A DNA stretch of 64,000 nt, from positions 372,001-436,000 of the forward strand of contig NZ_CP081485.1 of NCBI RefSeq assembly GCF_023617305.1, read 5' to 3'. The notes beneath the pieces were generated by a model. The model was not told the origin of the DNA. It worked only from the letters and a program-made list of their open reading frames with translations, and did no database searches. The DNA comes from Methanobrevibacter sp. TLL-48-HuF1 (lineage in GTDB: Archaea > Methanobacteriota > Methanobacteria > Methanobacteriales > Methanobacteriaceae). Shown here piece by piece: positions 48,077 through 57,626 of this stretch; within the stretch, counting starts at the first letter, position 1, and each line of letters begins with the position of its first letter. A program made the position numbers and the translations under genes.

Positions 48077-49696
48077 ATGGATAGAAAATATCTTATAGGT
48101 GCAATACTTGCAATTATTGTTATAATTATAGGATGTGCTGTTTATCTCGGACAGTCACATGTAGAACGTGCTGATGACGAACTTGTAGTTGCAGCTTACA
48201 GTCACGGAGGAGAACCAGAATCTGGTTTTGATCCGATTTTAGGTTGGAACTATTATTCAGAACCTTTAATACAAAGTACTTTGTTAAAAATGAACAGAAA
48301 CATGACTTATAGAAATGATTTAGCCACTAATTATACTATAAGTGATGATTATAAAACATACACTGTTCAAATAAGAGATGATGTTAAATTTAGCGACAAC
48401 ACAACATTAGATGCTGAAGATGTTGCATTTACATATAATGAAGCTAAAAAAACTGGAGCTAGCTTAGACTTAAGTAATATGAATAATGCAACTGCAATAA
48501 ATCCAACTACTGTGCAATTTGATTTAAACAACTCAGATTCCACTTTCCTAGATAAATTAGCATATATTGGTATAGTACCATCTGATTCCTACAACAATGA
48601 AACTTATGGAAGCAATCCTGTTGGATCAGGACCATATAAATTTGCTCAATGGGATAAAGGCCAGCAAGTAATTTTAGAAAAAAATGACAATTATTACGGA
48701 GACCAACCTGAATTCAAAAAATTAACTATTCTTTTCGCTCAAAATGAAGCTGCATTTAATGCTGCTAAAAATAAAGAAGTAGATGTATCTGCTGTACCTT
48801 TAGCTTATGCAAAAGAAAATGTTGACGGATACAATATGTACCTTTTAGATACCATTGATGTAAGGGGAATTTCCCTACCAACTACAATGAATACAGGTGA
48901 AAAGAATCCTGACGGTGCCGATGTAGGTAACAATGTAACTGGAGATATCGCAATTAGAAAAGCTCTAAACTATGGTATTGACAGAACCAGCCTTTGTGAA
49001 GGTGCATTAAACGGAATCGGATATCCTAATTACGACGGAATTGCTCACCAATTACCATGGGCAAACAATGCAACTGCTATTGAAGACGGAGACATTGCAA
49101 AAGCAAATGAAACCTTGGAAAAAGCAGGATGGGTTGACAGTGATGGTGATGGAATCCGTGAGAAAAACGGGACAAAAGCATCCTTTGAACTATATTACTC
49201 ATCTGATGCTCCTGAAAGACAAGCAATTGCAGTTTCTGTTTCTGAACAAGCAAAAGAAATGGGTATTGAAGTAAAAGCTATTGGTTCTAATTGGGATGAA
49301 ATGGATGGAGTTAAAAATTCACAAGCCATTATCTGGGGATTCGGAAGTACTGACCCATCAACAATCTGGTCAGAATACCACAGTTCCCAGGCAGGTATTG
49401 GCTACAATAACCCAGCATATGTAAACGACAGTGTTATTGACCAACATATTGACAATGCATTTAAACAATCACGTGAAAGTTCATATTCCGAATGGTCTAA
49501 CGCAGTTTGGGACGGCAGCCATGGTATTTCACCACAAGGTAACGCATCATGGTTATGGATCGGTGAAATCAAATACGGATATTTCGTAGATGATAGTTTA
49601 GACATATCCAATGATACTGCTCTTTTACAACCTCACGGAGGAGACATATTTGGAAACATATATGACTGGAAACGTGTTTCATCAATAGAAAAATGA
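48077..49696 (+). CDS. Peptide/nickel-type ABC transporter substrate-binding lipoprotein
   Basis: Family 5 binding protein (about 540 aa). The N-terminus carries a lipoprotein signal with lipobox IIGC, so it is anchored by Cys20 counted from ATG 48077. Core signatures: WNYYSEPLIQSTLLKMN, YTVQIRDDVKFSDNTTLDAEDV, VGSGPYKFAQWDKGQQVILEKN (cut), and IAIRKALNYGIDR. Such proteins bind oligopeptides, nickel chelates or heme; the specificity loops do not decide between them. It heads a five-gene operon and is followed by an attenuating hairpin. A TTG at 48056 is a weaker start. Confidence 0.88.
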   Translation: MDRKYLIGAILAIIVIIIGCAVYLGQSHVERADDELVVAAYSHGGEPESGFDPILGWNYYSEPLIQSTLLKMNRNMTYRNDLATNYTISDDYKTYTVQIRDDVKFSDNTTLDAEDVAFTYNEAKKTGASLDLSNMNNATAINPTTVQFDLNNSDSTFLDKLAYIGIVPSDSYNNETYGSNPVGSGPYKFAQWDKGQQVILEKNDNYYGDQPEFKKLTILFAQNEAAFNAAKNKEVDVSAVPLAYAKENVDGYNMYLLDTIDVRGISLPTTMNTGEKNPDGADVGNNVTGDIAIRKALNYGIDRTSLCEGALNGIGYPNYDGIAHQLPWANNATAIEDGDIAKANETLEKAGWVDSDGDGIREKNGTKASFELYYSSDAPERQAIAVSVSEQAKEMGIEVKAIGSNWDEMDGVKNSQAIIWGFGSTDPSTIWSEYHSSQAGIGYNNPAYVNDSVIDQHIDNAFKQSRESSYSEWSNAVWDGSHGISPQGNASWLWIGEIKYGYFVDDSLDISNDTALLQPHGGDIFGNIYDWKRVSSIEK

Positions 49697-49727
49697 TTTA
49701 AATGATTCAAATCATTTAAAATCATTT
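49691..49727 (+). terminator. Hairpin between the binding-protein gene and the first permease gene
   Basis: AAATGATTTAAATGAT can pair with ATCATTTAAAATCATTT around a TCAA loop; it covers the stop codon. A T run follows. Likely a partial terminator or stabiliser that leaves more transcript for the binding protein than for the permeases. Confidence 0.55.
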
Positions 49728-49753
49728 TATTACTTTTTTTGGACAACGATATT

Positions 49754-50749
49754 ATGTCAAATTATGAAAAAATACTCAAATTTTTAGGATATCGGCTGGT
49801 AAGATTTATCATCCTACTTATTGCAATTATTATAATTAGCTTTATAATGGTCGATTTATCACCAATCAATCCTGTAAAGACTTATATCAGTAATATGATT
49901 GTCAGTCCCGAACAAGTTGCCGCATTGGAATCCTATTGGGGTGTTAATGAACCTATAACTGCCAAAATAATAAATTGGTTAGGCAATATTATTCATGGTG
50001 ATTTAGGAAATTCATTAATATTTAGAATACCTGTTATAGATGTTATTAAAGAGAAATTTTTCGCATCATTAATTTTAATGATGACATCCTGGGCAATATC
50101 AGGAGTTCTTGGATTTTTATTAGGAATTGTTGCAGGGTATAAAAAAGATACCTGGATTGACAAAGCAATTAAAGTTTACTGTTACATTTTACAGTCTGCT
50201 CCAACATTTTGGATTGCATTAATTATATTAATGGTATTCAGTATTCAGCTTGGATGGTTCCCTTCAGGACTTGGAGTTCCAATTGGAAGTTTAAGCCAGG
50301 ATGTAACTATATGGGAATGGTTAAACCGTTTAATTTTACCAGCATTTACATTAAGTATCTTAGGTGTAGCTCAAATTGCATTGTATACCAGAGATAAGTT
50401 AATTGAAGAAATGAACAGTGATTATTTCTTATTTGCAAAAGCAAGAGGAGAACACGGATGGTCACTTATTAAAAGACACGGAATCAGAAATGTTCTTTTG
50501 CCAGCAATTACACTGCAATTTTTAAGTTTCAGCGAACTGTTTGGAGGAGCAGTTCTTGTAGAACAAGTATTTACATATCCCGGAATTGGACAGGCTGCAG
50601 TTTCAGCAGGTTTAAGAAGTGATGTTCCATTATTATTGGGAATTGTCATATTCAGTGCAATATTCGTTTATGTAGGTAATTTAATAGCAGATATTATTTA
50701 CAACTTTGTAGACCCTAGAATTAAAGAAGGTGAAGAGGATGGTCAATAA
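49754..50749 (+). CDS. ABC transporter permease, DppB/NikB type
   Basis: First permease (about 331 aa), six membrane helices. Characteristic LVRFIILLIAIIIISFIMVDLSP start, PINPVKTYI, VNEPITAKIINWLGNIIHGDLGNSL, and the EAA-like loop ARGEHGWSLIKRHGIRNVLLPAI with the C-terminal Glu-rich tail. ATG 49754 is preferred over TTG 49739, although no strong ribosome site is seen. It overlaps the next gene by 11 bp, so translation is coupled. Confidence 0.88.
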   Translation: MSNYEKILKFLGYRLVRFIILLIAIIIISFIMVDLSPINPVKTYISNMIVSPEQVAALESYWGVNEPITAKIINWLGNIIHGDLGNSLIFRIPVIDVIKEKFFASLILMMTSWAISGVLGFLLGIVAGYKKDTWIDKAIKVYCYILQSAPTFWIALIILMVFSIQLGWFPSGLGVPIGSLSQDVTIWEWLNRLILPAFTLSILGVAQIALYTRDKLIEEMNSDYFLFAKARGEHGWSLIKRHGIRNVLLPAITLQFLSFSELFGGAVLVEQVFTYPGIGQAAVSAGLRSDVPLLLGIVIFSAIFVYVGNLIADIIYNFVDPRIKEGEEDGQ

Positions 50750-51587
50750 AAACAAAAAAACATCAAAATTAAATATGAATCTAAGAACAAAAACATTATT
50801 GACTATATCTTTAATAGTATTACTTTTAGTTTTAGTAATAATTACCAGCTTATCCATAAATCCCGGAGATATTAAAACAAATTTCCAGCTAATGAACCAG
50901 GCTCCGTCATTTGAACACTTATTCGGTACTGACTGGATAGGCAGAGATATGTTTACCCGTACATTAAAAGGATTAGGATTAAGTATCCAGATTGGAATTG
51001 TTGCATCAATATTAAGTAGTATAATAGCAGTGATTCTTGGATTATTGTCCAGTTTCAACAAATATTTTGATACTTTTGTTTCATGGATTGTAGATTTATT
51101 CCTGTCTGTGCCTCACATATTGGCAATAATTCTTATTTCAATTGCATTAGGAGGAGGGGCATTTGGAGTTACTGTCGGTGTTGCATTGACACACTGGACA
51201 TCCCTAACAAGAGTTCTTAGAGCTGAAATAAAACAGATTCAAACTTCAGAATATGTAAAACTATCTAAAAACCTTGGAAAATCTAAACTTTGGATAGCTA
51301 CAAAACAGATATTGCCTTTAATTGTAAGTCAGATAATAGTTGGAACTATATTAATTTTCCCTCATGCAATTATGCACGAAGCCAGTGTTACATTTTTAGG
51401 ATTCGGATTATCTCCTCACGAACCTGCTATTGGAGTTATCTTATCTGAATCAATGAAATATCTCGCAACTGGAAACTGGTGGTTAGCACTATTCCCTGGT
51501 TTATCTTTATTAATAATTGTATTGCTCTTTGATATAGTTGGAGAAAATATTAAAAAATTACTTAATCCGGCAAGTGCAAATAACTAG
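50739..51587 (+). CDS. ABC transporter permease, DppC/NikC type
   Basis: Second permease (about 282 aa) with six helices. FGTDWIGRDMFTRTLKG is the classical N-terminal signature of this half, and SKNLGKSKLWIATKQILPLIV with VTFLGFGLSPHEPAIGVIL forms the ATPase-contact loop. ATG 50739 follows AAGGTGAAGAGG and lies inside the previous gene; GTG 50730 would place the ribosome site inside the protein. Confidence 0.88.
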   Translation: MVNKNKKTSKLNMNLRTKTLLTISLIVLLLVLVIITSLSINPGDIKTNFQLMNQAPSFEHLFGTDWIGRDMFTRTLKGLGLSIQIGIVASILSSIIAVILGLLSSFNKYFDTFVSWIVDLFLSVPHILAIILISIALGGGAFGVTVGVALTHWTSLTRVLRAEIKQIQTSEYVKLSKNLGKSKLWIATKQILPLIVSQIIVGTILIFPHAIMHEASVTFLGFGLSPHEPAIGVILSESMKYLATGNWWLALFPGLSLLIIVLLFDIVGENIKKLLNPASANN

Positions 51588-51598
51588 GAAGTGTCAAG

Positions 51599-52531
51599 AT
51601 GAATAAACTATTAGATGTTAATAATGTATCAATCTCATTTATACAATACACAAAAGGATTAAAACAGCAAAATCTCAAAGTAATTACAGATTTAACCTTG
51701 GATATTGAAGAAGGGGAAATTTTAGCAGTATTAGGTTCAAGCGGATCTGGAAAAAGTTTATTAGCACATGCAATATTAGGCATTTTACCTGATAATGCTG
51801 ATTTAAATGGAGAAATAAAATATAACGGAAATGTTTTAAATCAAAAAGCAAAAGAAGAAATTCGAGGAAAAGAAATTTCATTAATTCCACAGTCCGTTAA
51901 TTTTTTAGACCCTTTAATGAAAATAGCTGACCAGGTTATTGGAGAATGTGAAACTGAAGAGGAATGCCGTGAAAAACAAATAAAACAAAGAAAAATATTT
52001 GAAAAATACGGATTAAGTGAAGATGTTGACAATATGTACCCATTCCAATTATCCGGAGGAATGGCAAGACGTGTTTTAATTTCAACAGCTCTTCTTTCAA
52101 ACCCTAAATTAATAATTGCTGATGAACCAACTCCAGGATTAGATCAAAAATCAGTTAAAGAAACCTTAAATTATCTAAAACAGATGGCTGATGACAATGT
52201 AGGGGTACTGTTAATTACTCACGACATTTATGCAGCTTTAGAAGTTGCCAACAGAATTTGTATATTTTATTCCGGTTTTGTAATTGAAATAGTTGATACA
52301 AAAGACTTTAAAGAAGGTAAAAACTTATTACATCCATATACTCAGGCATTATATGAAGCATTGCCTAAAAATGGATTTAAACTAACTAAAGGGCATCAGC
52401 CATTACACGGAGAAATTCCAAACGGATGTCCGTACTATGACAGGTGTGATTCTCCTTTAGAATACTGTAATGAAAAAAGACCTAACTTAATTAACAACAT
52501 CAGATGTTTTAAATACAATCAGGAGGAATAA
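51599..52531 (+). CDS. ABC transporter ATPase, DppD/NikD type
   Basis: First ATPase (310 aa): Walker A GSSGSGKSLL, signature LSGGMARRVLI, Walker B LIIADEPTPGLD, H-loop LITHD. The C-terminus carries the oligopeptide-transport extension with paired cysteines (GCPYYDRCDSPLEYC), which may hold an Fe-S cluster. It follows the second permease by 11 bp and precedes the second ATPase by 1 bp. Confidence 0.9.
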   Translation: MNKLLDVNNVSISFIQYTKGLKQQNLKVITDLTLDIEEGEILAVLGSSGSGKSLLAHAILGILPDNADLNGEIKYNGNVLNQKAKEEIRGKEISLIPQSVNFLDPLMKIADQVIGECETEEECREKQIKQRKIFEKYGLSEDVDNMYPFQLSGGMARRVLISTALLSNPKLIIADEPTPGLDQKSVKETLNYLKQMADDNVGVLLITHDIYAALEVANRICIFYSGFVIEIVDTKDFKEGKNLLHPYTQALYEALPKNGFKLTKGHQPLHGEIPNGCPYYDRCDSPLEYCNEKRPNLINNIRCFKYNQEE

Positions 52532-52532
52532 A

Positions 52533-53147
52533 ATGGAATTAATTGGAAAAAACATAACCTACAAATATCCTTCTTCAAAAAAATATGTTTTAAAAGATGT
52601 GGATATCACATTAAACAGCGATAAAATTACTGGACTAATTGGAGAAAGCGGAAAGGGTAAATCAACATTGTGTAAAATATTATCTAATTATATTCCAAAA
52701 TATGATGGGGAAGTTTATCTGGATAATCAGATACTTCCTAAAAATGGATTTTGCCCTGTTCAATTAATTTTTCAGCACCCTGAAAAAGTAATGAATCCAA
52801 AATGGAAAATGAAAGATATTTTAGAAGAATCCTGGAATGTCAGTGATGATTTAATAAGTGAATTTGGTATTCAGCAGTCATGGATGAGCAGATATCCAAG
52901 TGAGCTTTCAGGTGGAGAACTGCAAAGATACTCTGTTTTAAGATCACTGAATCCGAAAACAAAGTTTTTAATAGCTGATGAAATGACAACAATGCTTGAT
53001 GCAGTCACACAGGTGCAAATATTGGATTCAGTTATTAAAATTATTAAAAAAAGAAAAATGGGATTACTTATTGTAAGTCATGACTTAGACTTAATCGATA
53101 CCATTTGTGATGATAAAATTTATTTAAAAGATATTAATAATATTTAA
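52533..53147 (+). CDS. ABC transporter ATPase, DppF/NikE type, short form
   Basis: Second ATPase (204 aa): Walker A GESGKGKSTL, signature LSGGELQRYSVL, Walker B FLIADEMT, H-loop IVSHD. It is shorter than usual DppF/NikE proteins (about 260-330 aa). It ends shortly after the H-loop and lacks the cysteine-containing C-terminal extension present in its partner. The ATP site itself looks complete. It ends the operon and is convergent with the CBS gene. Confidence 0.87.
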   Translation: MELIGKNITYKYPSSKKYVLKDVDITLNSDKITGLIGESGKGKSTLCKILSNYIPKYDGEVYLDNQILPKNGFCPVQLIFQHPEKVMNPKWKMKDILEESWNVSDDLISEFGIQQSWMSRYPSELSGGELQRYSVLRSLNPKTKFLIADEMTTMLDAVTQVQILDSVIKIIKKRKMGLLIVSHDLDLIDTICDDKIYLKDINNI

Positions 53148-53159
53148 ACTATTAATATC

Positions 53160-53795
53160 TTATTTTCTAGCTTTTCCTACTTTACGGGCGATTACCAATT
53201 CCCCAACAGATATTAATCCTGCAAAGAAATTTTCAAGACCTTTGGTTGCCCAAATAGCCTCACCAAAAGTAGCTTCCCTTATTGTTGCTTCATAATCTTC
53301 AGGTTTTACTTTTTTACCGGTTGCCCTTTTAGAAACAATAGCTGCTGCAGCCATTAATTCATCCCATGTTACACCTTTTAACTGTTTGCACATTGCAACA
53401 TATAACTTGTAAACTTTAATATCATAAAGTGCAGACAAAAGTTCTACAATATCACAAGCACGAATCATTCCCACAACCTGATTATCATCATTTAAAACAG
53501 GTACAGTAACAAATTTATTGTTTGCTGTTTCTATAACTGCAAGTCTTGAAGGTGCATTTTCATTGATAGTAGTTATTTCTTCATAGGAACTCATGATTTC
53601 CTTAATTTTATCATTACCTTCACGCAACCCCTTAGTAATTTCAAAAGAAGTTACCCATCCAACCAAATGTTTATTATCATCTACAACAGGGCATGTGAAC
53701 CTACGTATTTTTTCCATGGTGATAGAAACATCTTTAACACTGTCCTCAGGACTTATATATACAAATTTTTTATCCATTAACTCTTTAGCTTTCAT
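53160..53795 (-). CDS. Tandem CBS-domain protein
   Basis: A 211-aa protein with two CBS domains (~7-60 and ~65-120: CPVVDDNKHLVGWVT, and PVLNDDNQVVGMIRACDI). A ~90-residue helical C-terminal part follows (LYVAMCKQLKGVTWDELM, then IVSKRATGKKVKPEDYE). CBS pairs sense adenine nucleotides. The gene starts 12 bp after the polyferredoxin gene and so probably rides on the end of the eha transcript, where it may tune electron flow (inference). Confidence 0.85.
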   Translation of the reverse strand: MKAKELMDKKFVYISPEDSVKDVSITMEKIRRFTCPVVDDNKHLVGWVTSFEITKGLREGNDKIKEIMSSYEEITTINENAPSRLAVIETANNKFVTVPVLNDDNQVVGMIRACDIVELLSALYDIKVYKLYVAMCKQLKGVTWDELMAAAAIVSKRATGKKVKPEDYEATIREATFGEAIWATKGLENFFAGLISVGELVIARKVGKARK

Positions 53796-53807
53796 AAAAC
53801 AACCCCT

Positions 53808-54632
53808 TTAGTCAATTTCAACAAAGTTCAACGCCCCAACAGGACAGTGACTTGTACAATTAATACATCTTATGCATTTATCATTATTCAATACCACTTT
53901 CTCTTCGTCTAACCAAATAGCTTCCACAGGACAGTTCTCTTCACACAAATAACAGTTAACACATTCGTCCTGATTAATTTCAAGATTTTTAGTGTGAACA
54001 ATAGGTCCAATAGTTCTGTCTAATTTAACAGAGTCATTTTCGCAAAATTGAACACAGGCCCCGCATCCAATACATAACTTTTTATTAATGACCGGATACA
54101 ATACATCATCTTCCAGTTCAATATCAACATCAATGTCTAATTCTTCAAAATAGGACTTGAACTCCAATGTGAAAGCATCAGTTGGGCAAAATTTAGCACA
54201 GTTATCGTAATTGGCAAGATCAGAATAATCAATAGAAATATCATTCATTCTAACTACTCTATGAGGACGACTAATACTAGCTAAATTATATTCAATAGCC
54301 TCATCACCTTCATCATGATTATATGAAACTTTATTGTCTATTAATTTAATAGCTGAAACAGGACATGTTTGAACACATATTTCACATTTAACACAATCAT
54401 GAGTGATTTTAGCTATTTTAAAAATATTAGCTGGTTCAATAGCATCAACCGGACATTGGTCAACACACATATTACATCTTATACAACGTGGTGCTATAGC
54501 AATGATTTCTTTTTGAGAAAAGAATTTATTTAACTCAAACTGAAAATCATCCCCACTATCATGTATTTCCACAGATTTTAAGAGAATTTCACGCTCCAAA
54601 CTACTTATCTGCTTATCAAAAGATATATTCAT
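53808..54632 (-). CDS. Polyferredoxin with at least five [4Fe-4S] motifs
   Basis: A 274-aa protein. Complete CxxCxxCxxxCP-type motifs occur at CIRCNMCVDQCP, CVKCEICVQTCP, CIGCGACVQFCE, CVNCYLCEENCP and CIRCINCTSHCP. A degenerate one (NCAKFCPTDAF, lacking the leading cysteines) is near residue 140. About 60 residues at the N-terminus are not Fe-S binding. It could deliver or accept electrons for the Eha hydrogenase. It follows the kinase gene by 61 bp on the same strand. Confidence 0.85.
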   Translation of the reverse strand: MNISFDKQISSLEREILLKSVEIHDSGDDFQFELNKFFSQKEIIAIAPRCIRCNMCVDQCPVDAIEPANIFKIAKITHDCVKCEICVQTCPVSAIKLIDNKVSYNHDEGDEAIEYNLASISRPHRVVRMNDISIDYSDLANYDNCAKFCPTDAFTLEFKSYFEELDIDVDIELEDDVLYPVINKKLCIGCGACVQFCENDSVKLDRTIGPIVHTKNLEINQDECVNCYLCEENCPVEAIWLDEEKVVLNNDKCIRCINCTSHCPVGALNFVEID

Positions 54633-54693
54633 ACTATTACCAACTGAATAATTTTTTATTTAATTTTTGTTTTTAATAATTAATAAAGATTAT

Positions 54694-55653
54694 TTAATTT
54701 ATAAATTCCTTTAAATCTTTTAAATTAGGGAATTTTTCCATTCCAAAACCTTCAATTGCCTTACTAGCTACCCAATTTCCAATTTTACAAGATTCTTCAA
54801 GAGAATAACCATTTAATTTACCGTATAAAAATCCGCTGTTAAAGCTATCTCCGGCACCTGTTGTATCAACAACACTGCATTCGTAGGTGCCAACATCACA
54901 TTCCTCACTATCAGTAATTGCAAAAACACCTTCGGAACCTTTTTTAACAACAACAGTCTGAATACCTTCATCCAAAATATGAACAGCTATTTCTTTTACA
55001 GACAATTCATCAGCACAGTCAATAGCTTTGTAATAATCTTCATACAATAATCTTAATTCATTTTCATTAATTAACAAAATATCTGTTTTATCCAAAATCG
55101 GCTTTAACTCTTTTAATCCTTTTTGAACATATAACATTCCAGGATCAAAGCTCAGTAAAGTATTATCATTAAGTTTGTCCAGCAGTTCGATTTGAGTCTT
55201 GAATGAATCGCCAACAAAGGAAGTGTAATGCATTATTTTACATTTTGAAAGATTCAATAAATTAATTTCATCCAGTACTATTTCATCATTAACTCCAGGA
55301 TCAACATAAAGACAGCGTTCACCTTTTTCATCAACAAAACCTAATACTTTACCGGTGTTGCCTTTATCTGCATAAATCAAATTATTAGTATAAACTTCAT
55401 TCATGGCCAAATTCAGTTCAATCAAATCTCCATCATCATCTTCAGCTATTTTACCAATTATGGATGTTGGACATCCTAATCTGGCCAGCCCGATTACAGT
55501 ATTTGCTGCAGATCCTCCAGGAGTATCTTTTTGAGATTTAATGAAACTTTCCTCATCCTTACATGCAATATTTTCTACTGTATGCAATTTGTCAACATTC
55601 AAAGCTCCAAAACCTATTACATCAACATTAATGTCACTGTCTAAAAATTCCAT
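54694..55653 (-). CDS. PfkB-family carbohydrate/nucleoside kinase in the eha operon
   Basis: A 319-aa kinase of the ribokinase group: N-terminal VIGFGALNVDKLHTV, GGSAANTVIGLARLG, and the C-terminal VDTTGAGDSFNSGF with the catalytic Asp. Substrate unknown. It starts 9 bp after the Ftr-like gene, so it belongs to the eha transcript. In other Methanobacteriales the last eha genes (labelled S and T) include such an Ftr homologue and kinase; the letter is not certain, so I give no symbol. Confidence 0.82.
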   Translation of the reverse strand: MEFLDSDINVDVIGFGALNVDKLHTVENIACKDEESFIKSQKDTPGGSAANTVIGLARLGCPTSIIGKIAEDDDGDLIELNLAMNEVYTNNLIYADKGNTGKVLGFVDEKGERCLYVDPGVNDEIVLDEINLLNLSKCKIMHYTSFVGDSFKTQIELLDKLNDNTLLSFDPGMLYVQKGLKELKPILDKTDILLINENELRLLYEDYYKAIDCADELSVKEIAVHILDEGIQTVVVKKGSEGVFAITDSEECDVGTYECSVVDTTGAGDSFNSGFLYGKLNGYSLEESCKIGNWVASKAIEGFGMEKFPNLKDLKEFIN

Positions 55654-55662
55654 TTTAAAACC

Positions 55663-56553
55663 TTATTTTAGAATATCTAATAAATTAATATTTTTGTCTC
55701 CAAGTTTTCCGTCATAATTACCTGCAGATATGCTAATTACACCATCAACTTCCAAAGCAGCATCAATTCCTGCTTTTACAGCTTCATTCATTGCATCTTC
55801 ACTTACTGCATTAATTACAATTTCAGGAATATAATTAACTTCACCAGGAACTTTAGATTCACTGCCTAAACGCTCTTTTAAAGAAGGACAGTAAACATGA
55901 TTTGTAGTAGGTCCGATTTCAGGATAATTAGTTTCCGGTTTTGAAGCTGCAGAACATATGTCAAATGGTGCAATAGCTCCGGCAACTGATTGAATTGCAT
56001 CAAGAGCTCTTTTTCCACCTTCCAAAACAGCTTCCTGAGTTTCACACAAATACCAGAAGTTGCCTCCCATAGTACCTTTGTTTAAAGATAATTTTTCTTC
56101 AATTTGGAAATCAGGTACTGCAATTGGAACATTAATCAATTTACGGCCATATTCTTCTACAGTCCATTCATAGCCGTCACCACAATGTCCGACAATATCC
56201 ATCATTTCTATATATTCATCACTTTTTTCATCAGGATAATCAAAAACCCTCATAAATGGTTTGACTAAAATATCCTGCCTAATCCTGTAAGATAATTCAA
56301 ATGCGAATTTTTCAACATTATCTCCACCAAGCCAGTATTGTACTACTGCACCGTATCTGCCGTCAGGAGTTTCGCTTTTTGCTAAGAATCCTTCAACTCC
56401 ACCTTCAACTCTTCCGATTACAGCACTTGGAGTGGATGTTGAATCATAAGCTGCTCTTTCAACTAATTCTTTAGTAGGGCCGGTTATTAAAGCTCTTACA
56501 TATTGGCCTTCAAAAGCTTCAAAAAATGTATTTTCTACTTTTTCATAACTCAT
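55663..56553 (-). CDS. Formylmethanofuran:H4MPT formyltransferase homologue (Ftr-like)
   Basis: A 296-aa protein with the Ftr fold across its whole length: [22 protein letters not shown] at the start, [50 protein letters not shown], and [12 protein letters not shown] near the C-terminus. Ftr transfers the formyl group from formylmethanofuran to tetrahydromethanopterin, the second step of methanogenesis from CO2. The gene lies in the eha operon, a location typical of a second Ftr paralogue; the classical ftr is probably elsewhere. Activity of this paralogue is not implied. Confidence 0.88.
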   Translation of the reverse strand: MSYEKVENTFFEAFEGQYVRALITGPTKELVERAAYDSTSTPSAVIGRVEGGVEGFLAKSETPDGRYGAVVQYWLGGDNVEKFAFELSYRIRQDILVKPFMRVFDYPDEKSDEYIEMMDIVGHCGDGYEWTVEEYGRKLINVPIAVPDFQIEEKLSLNKGTMGGNFWYLCETQEAVLEGGKRALDAIQSVAGAIAPFDICSAASKPETNYPEIGPTTNHVYCPSLKERLGSESKVPGEVNYIPEIVINAVSEDAMNEAVKAGIDAALEVDGVISISAGNYDGKLGDKNINLLDILK

Positions 56554-56575
56554 TATATTACCTTCTTAATAATTA

Positions 56576-57622
56576 TTAACCTAATCCACCAACGTCTTCG
56601 CCACGGATACGATTTCTCATTTCAATACTTTCTTTCAATATATCTTCAAAATTATCCGAATCAACTATTTTAATAAGTGGATATTTAATATTTTTAAATA
56701 TTCTAAAAAATTCTTCATTAATTTGTGAATCAATTTTATAATCTTCAAATAACTTTTTAATATTATCTGAATTATTATAATCATCAATAAAAGTTAAAAC
56801 TGATTTTTTATCATTGTTAGCATAAATATTAGCTATTACTGCTGTTGCAATTGCACTTGGAGATACGATAGCTATTTGAGCTTCCCTTAACGGATAATCA
56901 TTACCGTTAAAAGATATGCTGATTCCGTCATGCTCACGGGCAAATCTCAATGGTTCAACATCCGTAATGCTGTCTCCAATATAGAGAATTTCATTAATAT
57001 TAATATTGTCACGGGATATTATGTCATCAATAGCTAATTTTTTACCTTCACCGCCAATAACATCAATATTTTTAATATTTTCATAAATCCCCATTTTAGG
57101 AATTTCACTGAAAAAAATATCATCAAACAGCTCATATTTTTTAGGATTTTCCAGTATCTGCTTTTTAAATTCAGCAATTTTAAGTATTTCTTCATCAATA
57201 AGATTTAACTCATCCATATCAACATCAGTATAATATGTGTTTTCAAATGGAAATTCCATAAAATTAGATACTGCTTCAATATATTGGCCATAGCTAGTAC
57301 TAACTATGTAAGTATTCATAGCACTTTGAAGGTATTTTAATAGGAATCTTGAATCGTTAACTACATAGATATGTTCCCGTGAAAAATTAATCAAATCTTC
57401 ATTTTTAAGATTTTCAACAACAAAAAATGGCAAAATTAATTTCAGTGTGTTGCCTGCTTTATAATTATCTTTTTTAACTTCATCTACAAGATAATCATCA
57501 TATAAACTAAGAATTTTAAATAATTCATCTCCATCCTCAATGAAATGTGCACATAACTCAAAAGCATTGTCATTTAAAGTTAATGGACCTTCACAGTCTG
57601 TAATAAATGATTTTTCAAACAC
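56576..57622 (-). CDS. ehaR: HAD-like hydrophilic subunit, EhaR type
   Basis: A 348-aa protein. The N-terminus FITDCEGPLTLND resembles HAD motif I, but the second Asp is Glu (Asp9-Cys10-Glu11). A later YIGDSITDVEPL fits motif IV. Motif-based phosphatase activity is therefore uncertain. Start is GTG at 57622, with GGTGAT before it. It follows ehaQ by 4 bp. The name follows the order in the eha operon (R after the two polyferredoxins). Confidence 0.75.
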   Translation of the reverse strand: MFEKSFITDCEGPLTLNDNAFELCAHFIEDGDELFKILSLYDDYLVDEVKKDNYKAGNTLKLILPFFVVENLKNEDLINFSREHIYVVNDSRFLLKYLQSAMNTYIVSTSYGQYIEAVSNFMEFPFENTYYTDVDMDELNLIDEEILKIAEFKKQILENPKKYELFDDIFFSEIPKMGIYENIKNIDVIGGEGKKLAIDDIISRDNININEILYIGDSITDVEPLRFAREHDGISISFNGNDYPLREAQIAIVSPSAIATAVIANIYANNDKKSVLTFIDDYNNSDNIKKLFEDYKIDSQINEEFFRIFKNIKYPLIKIVDSDNFEDILKESIEMRNRIRGEDVGGLG

Positions 57623-57626
57623 ATAA

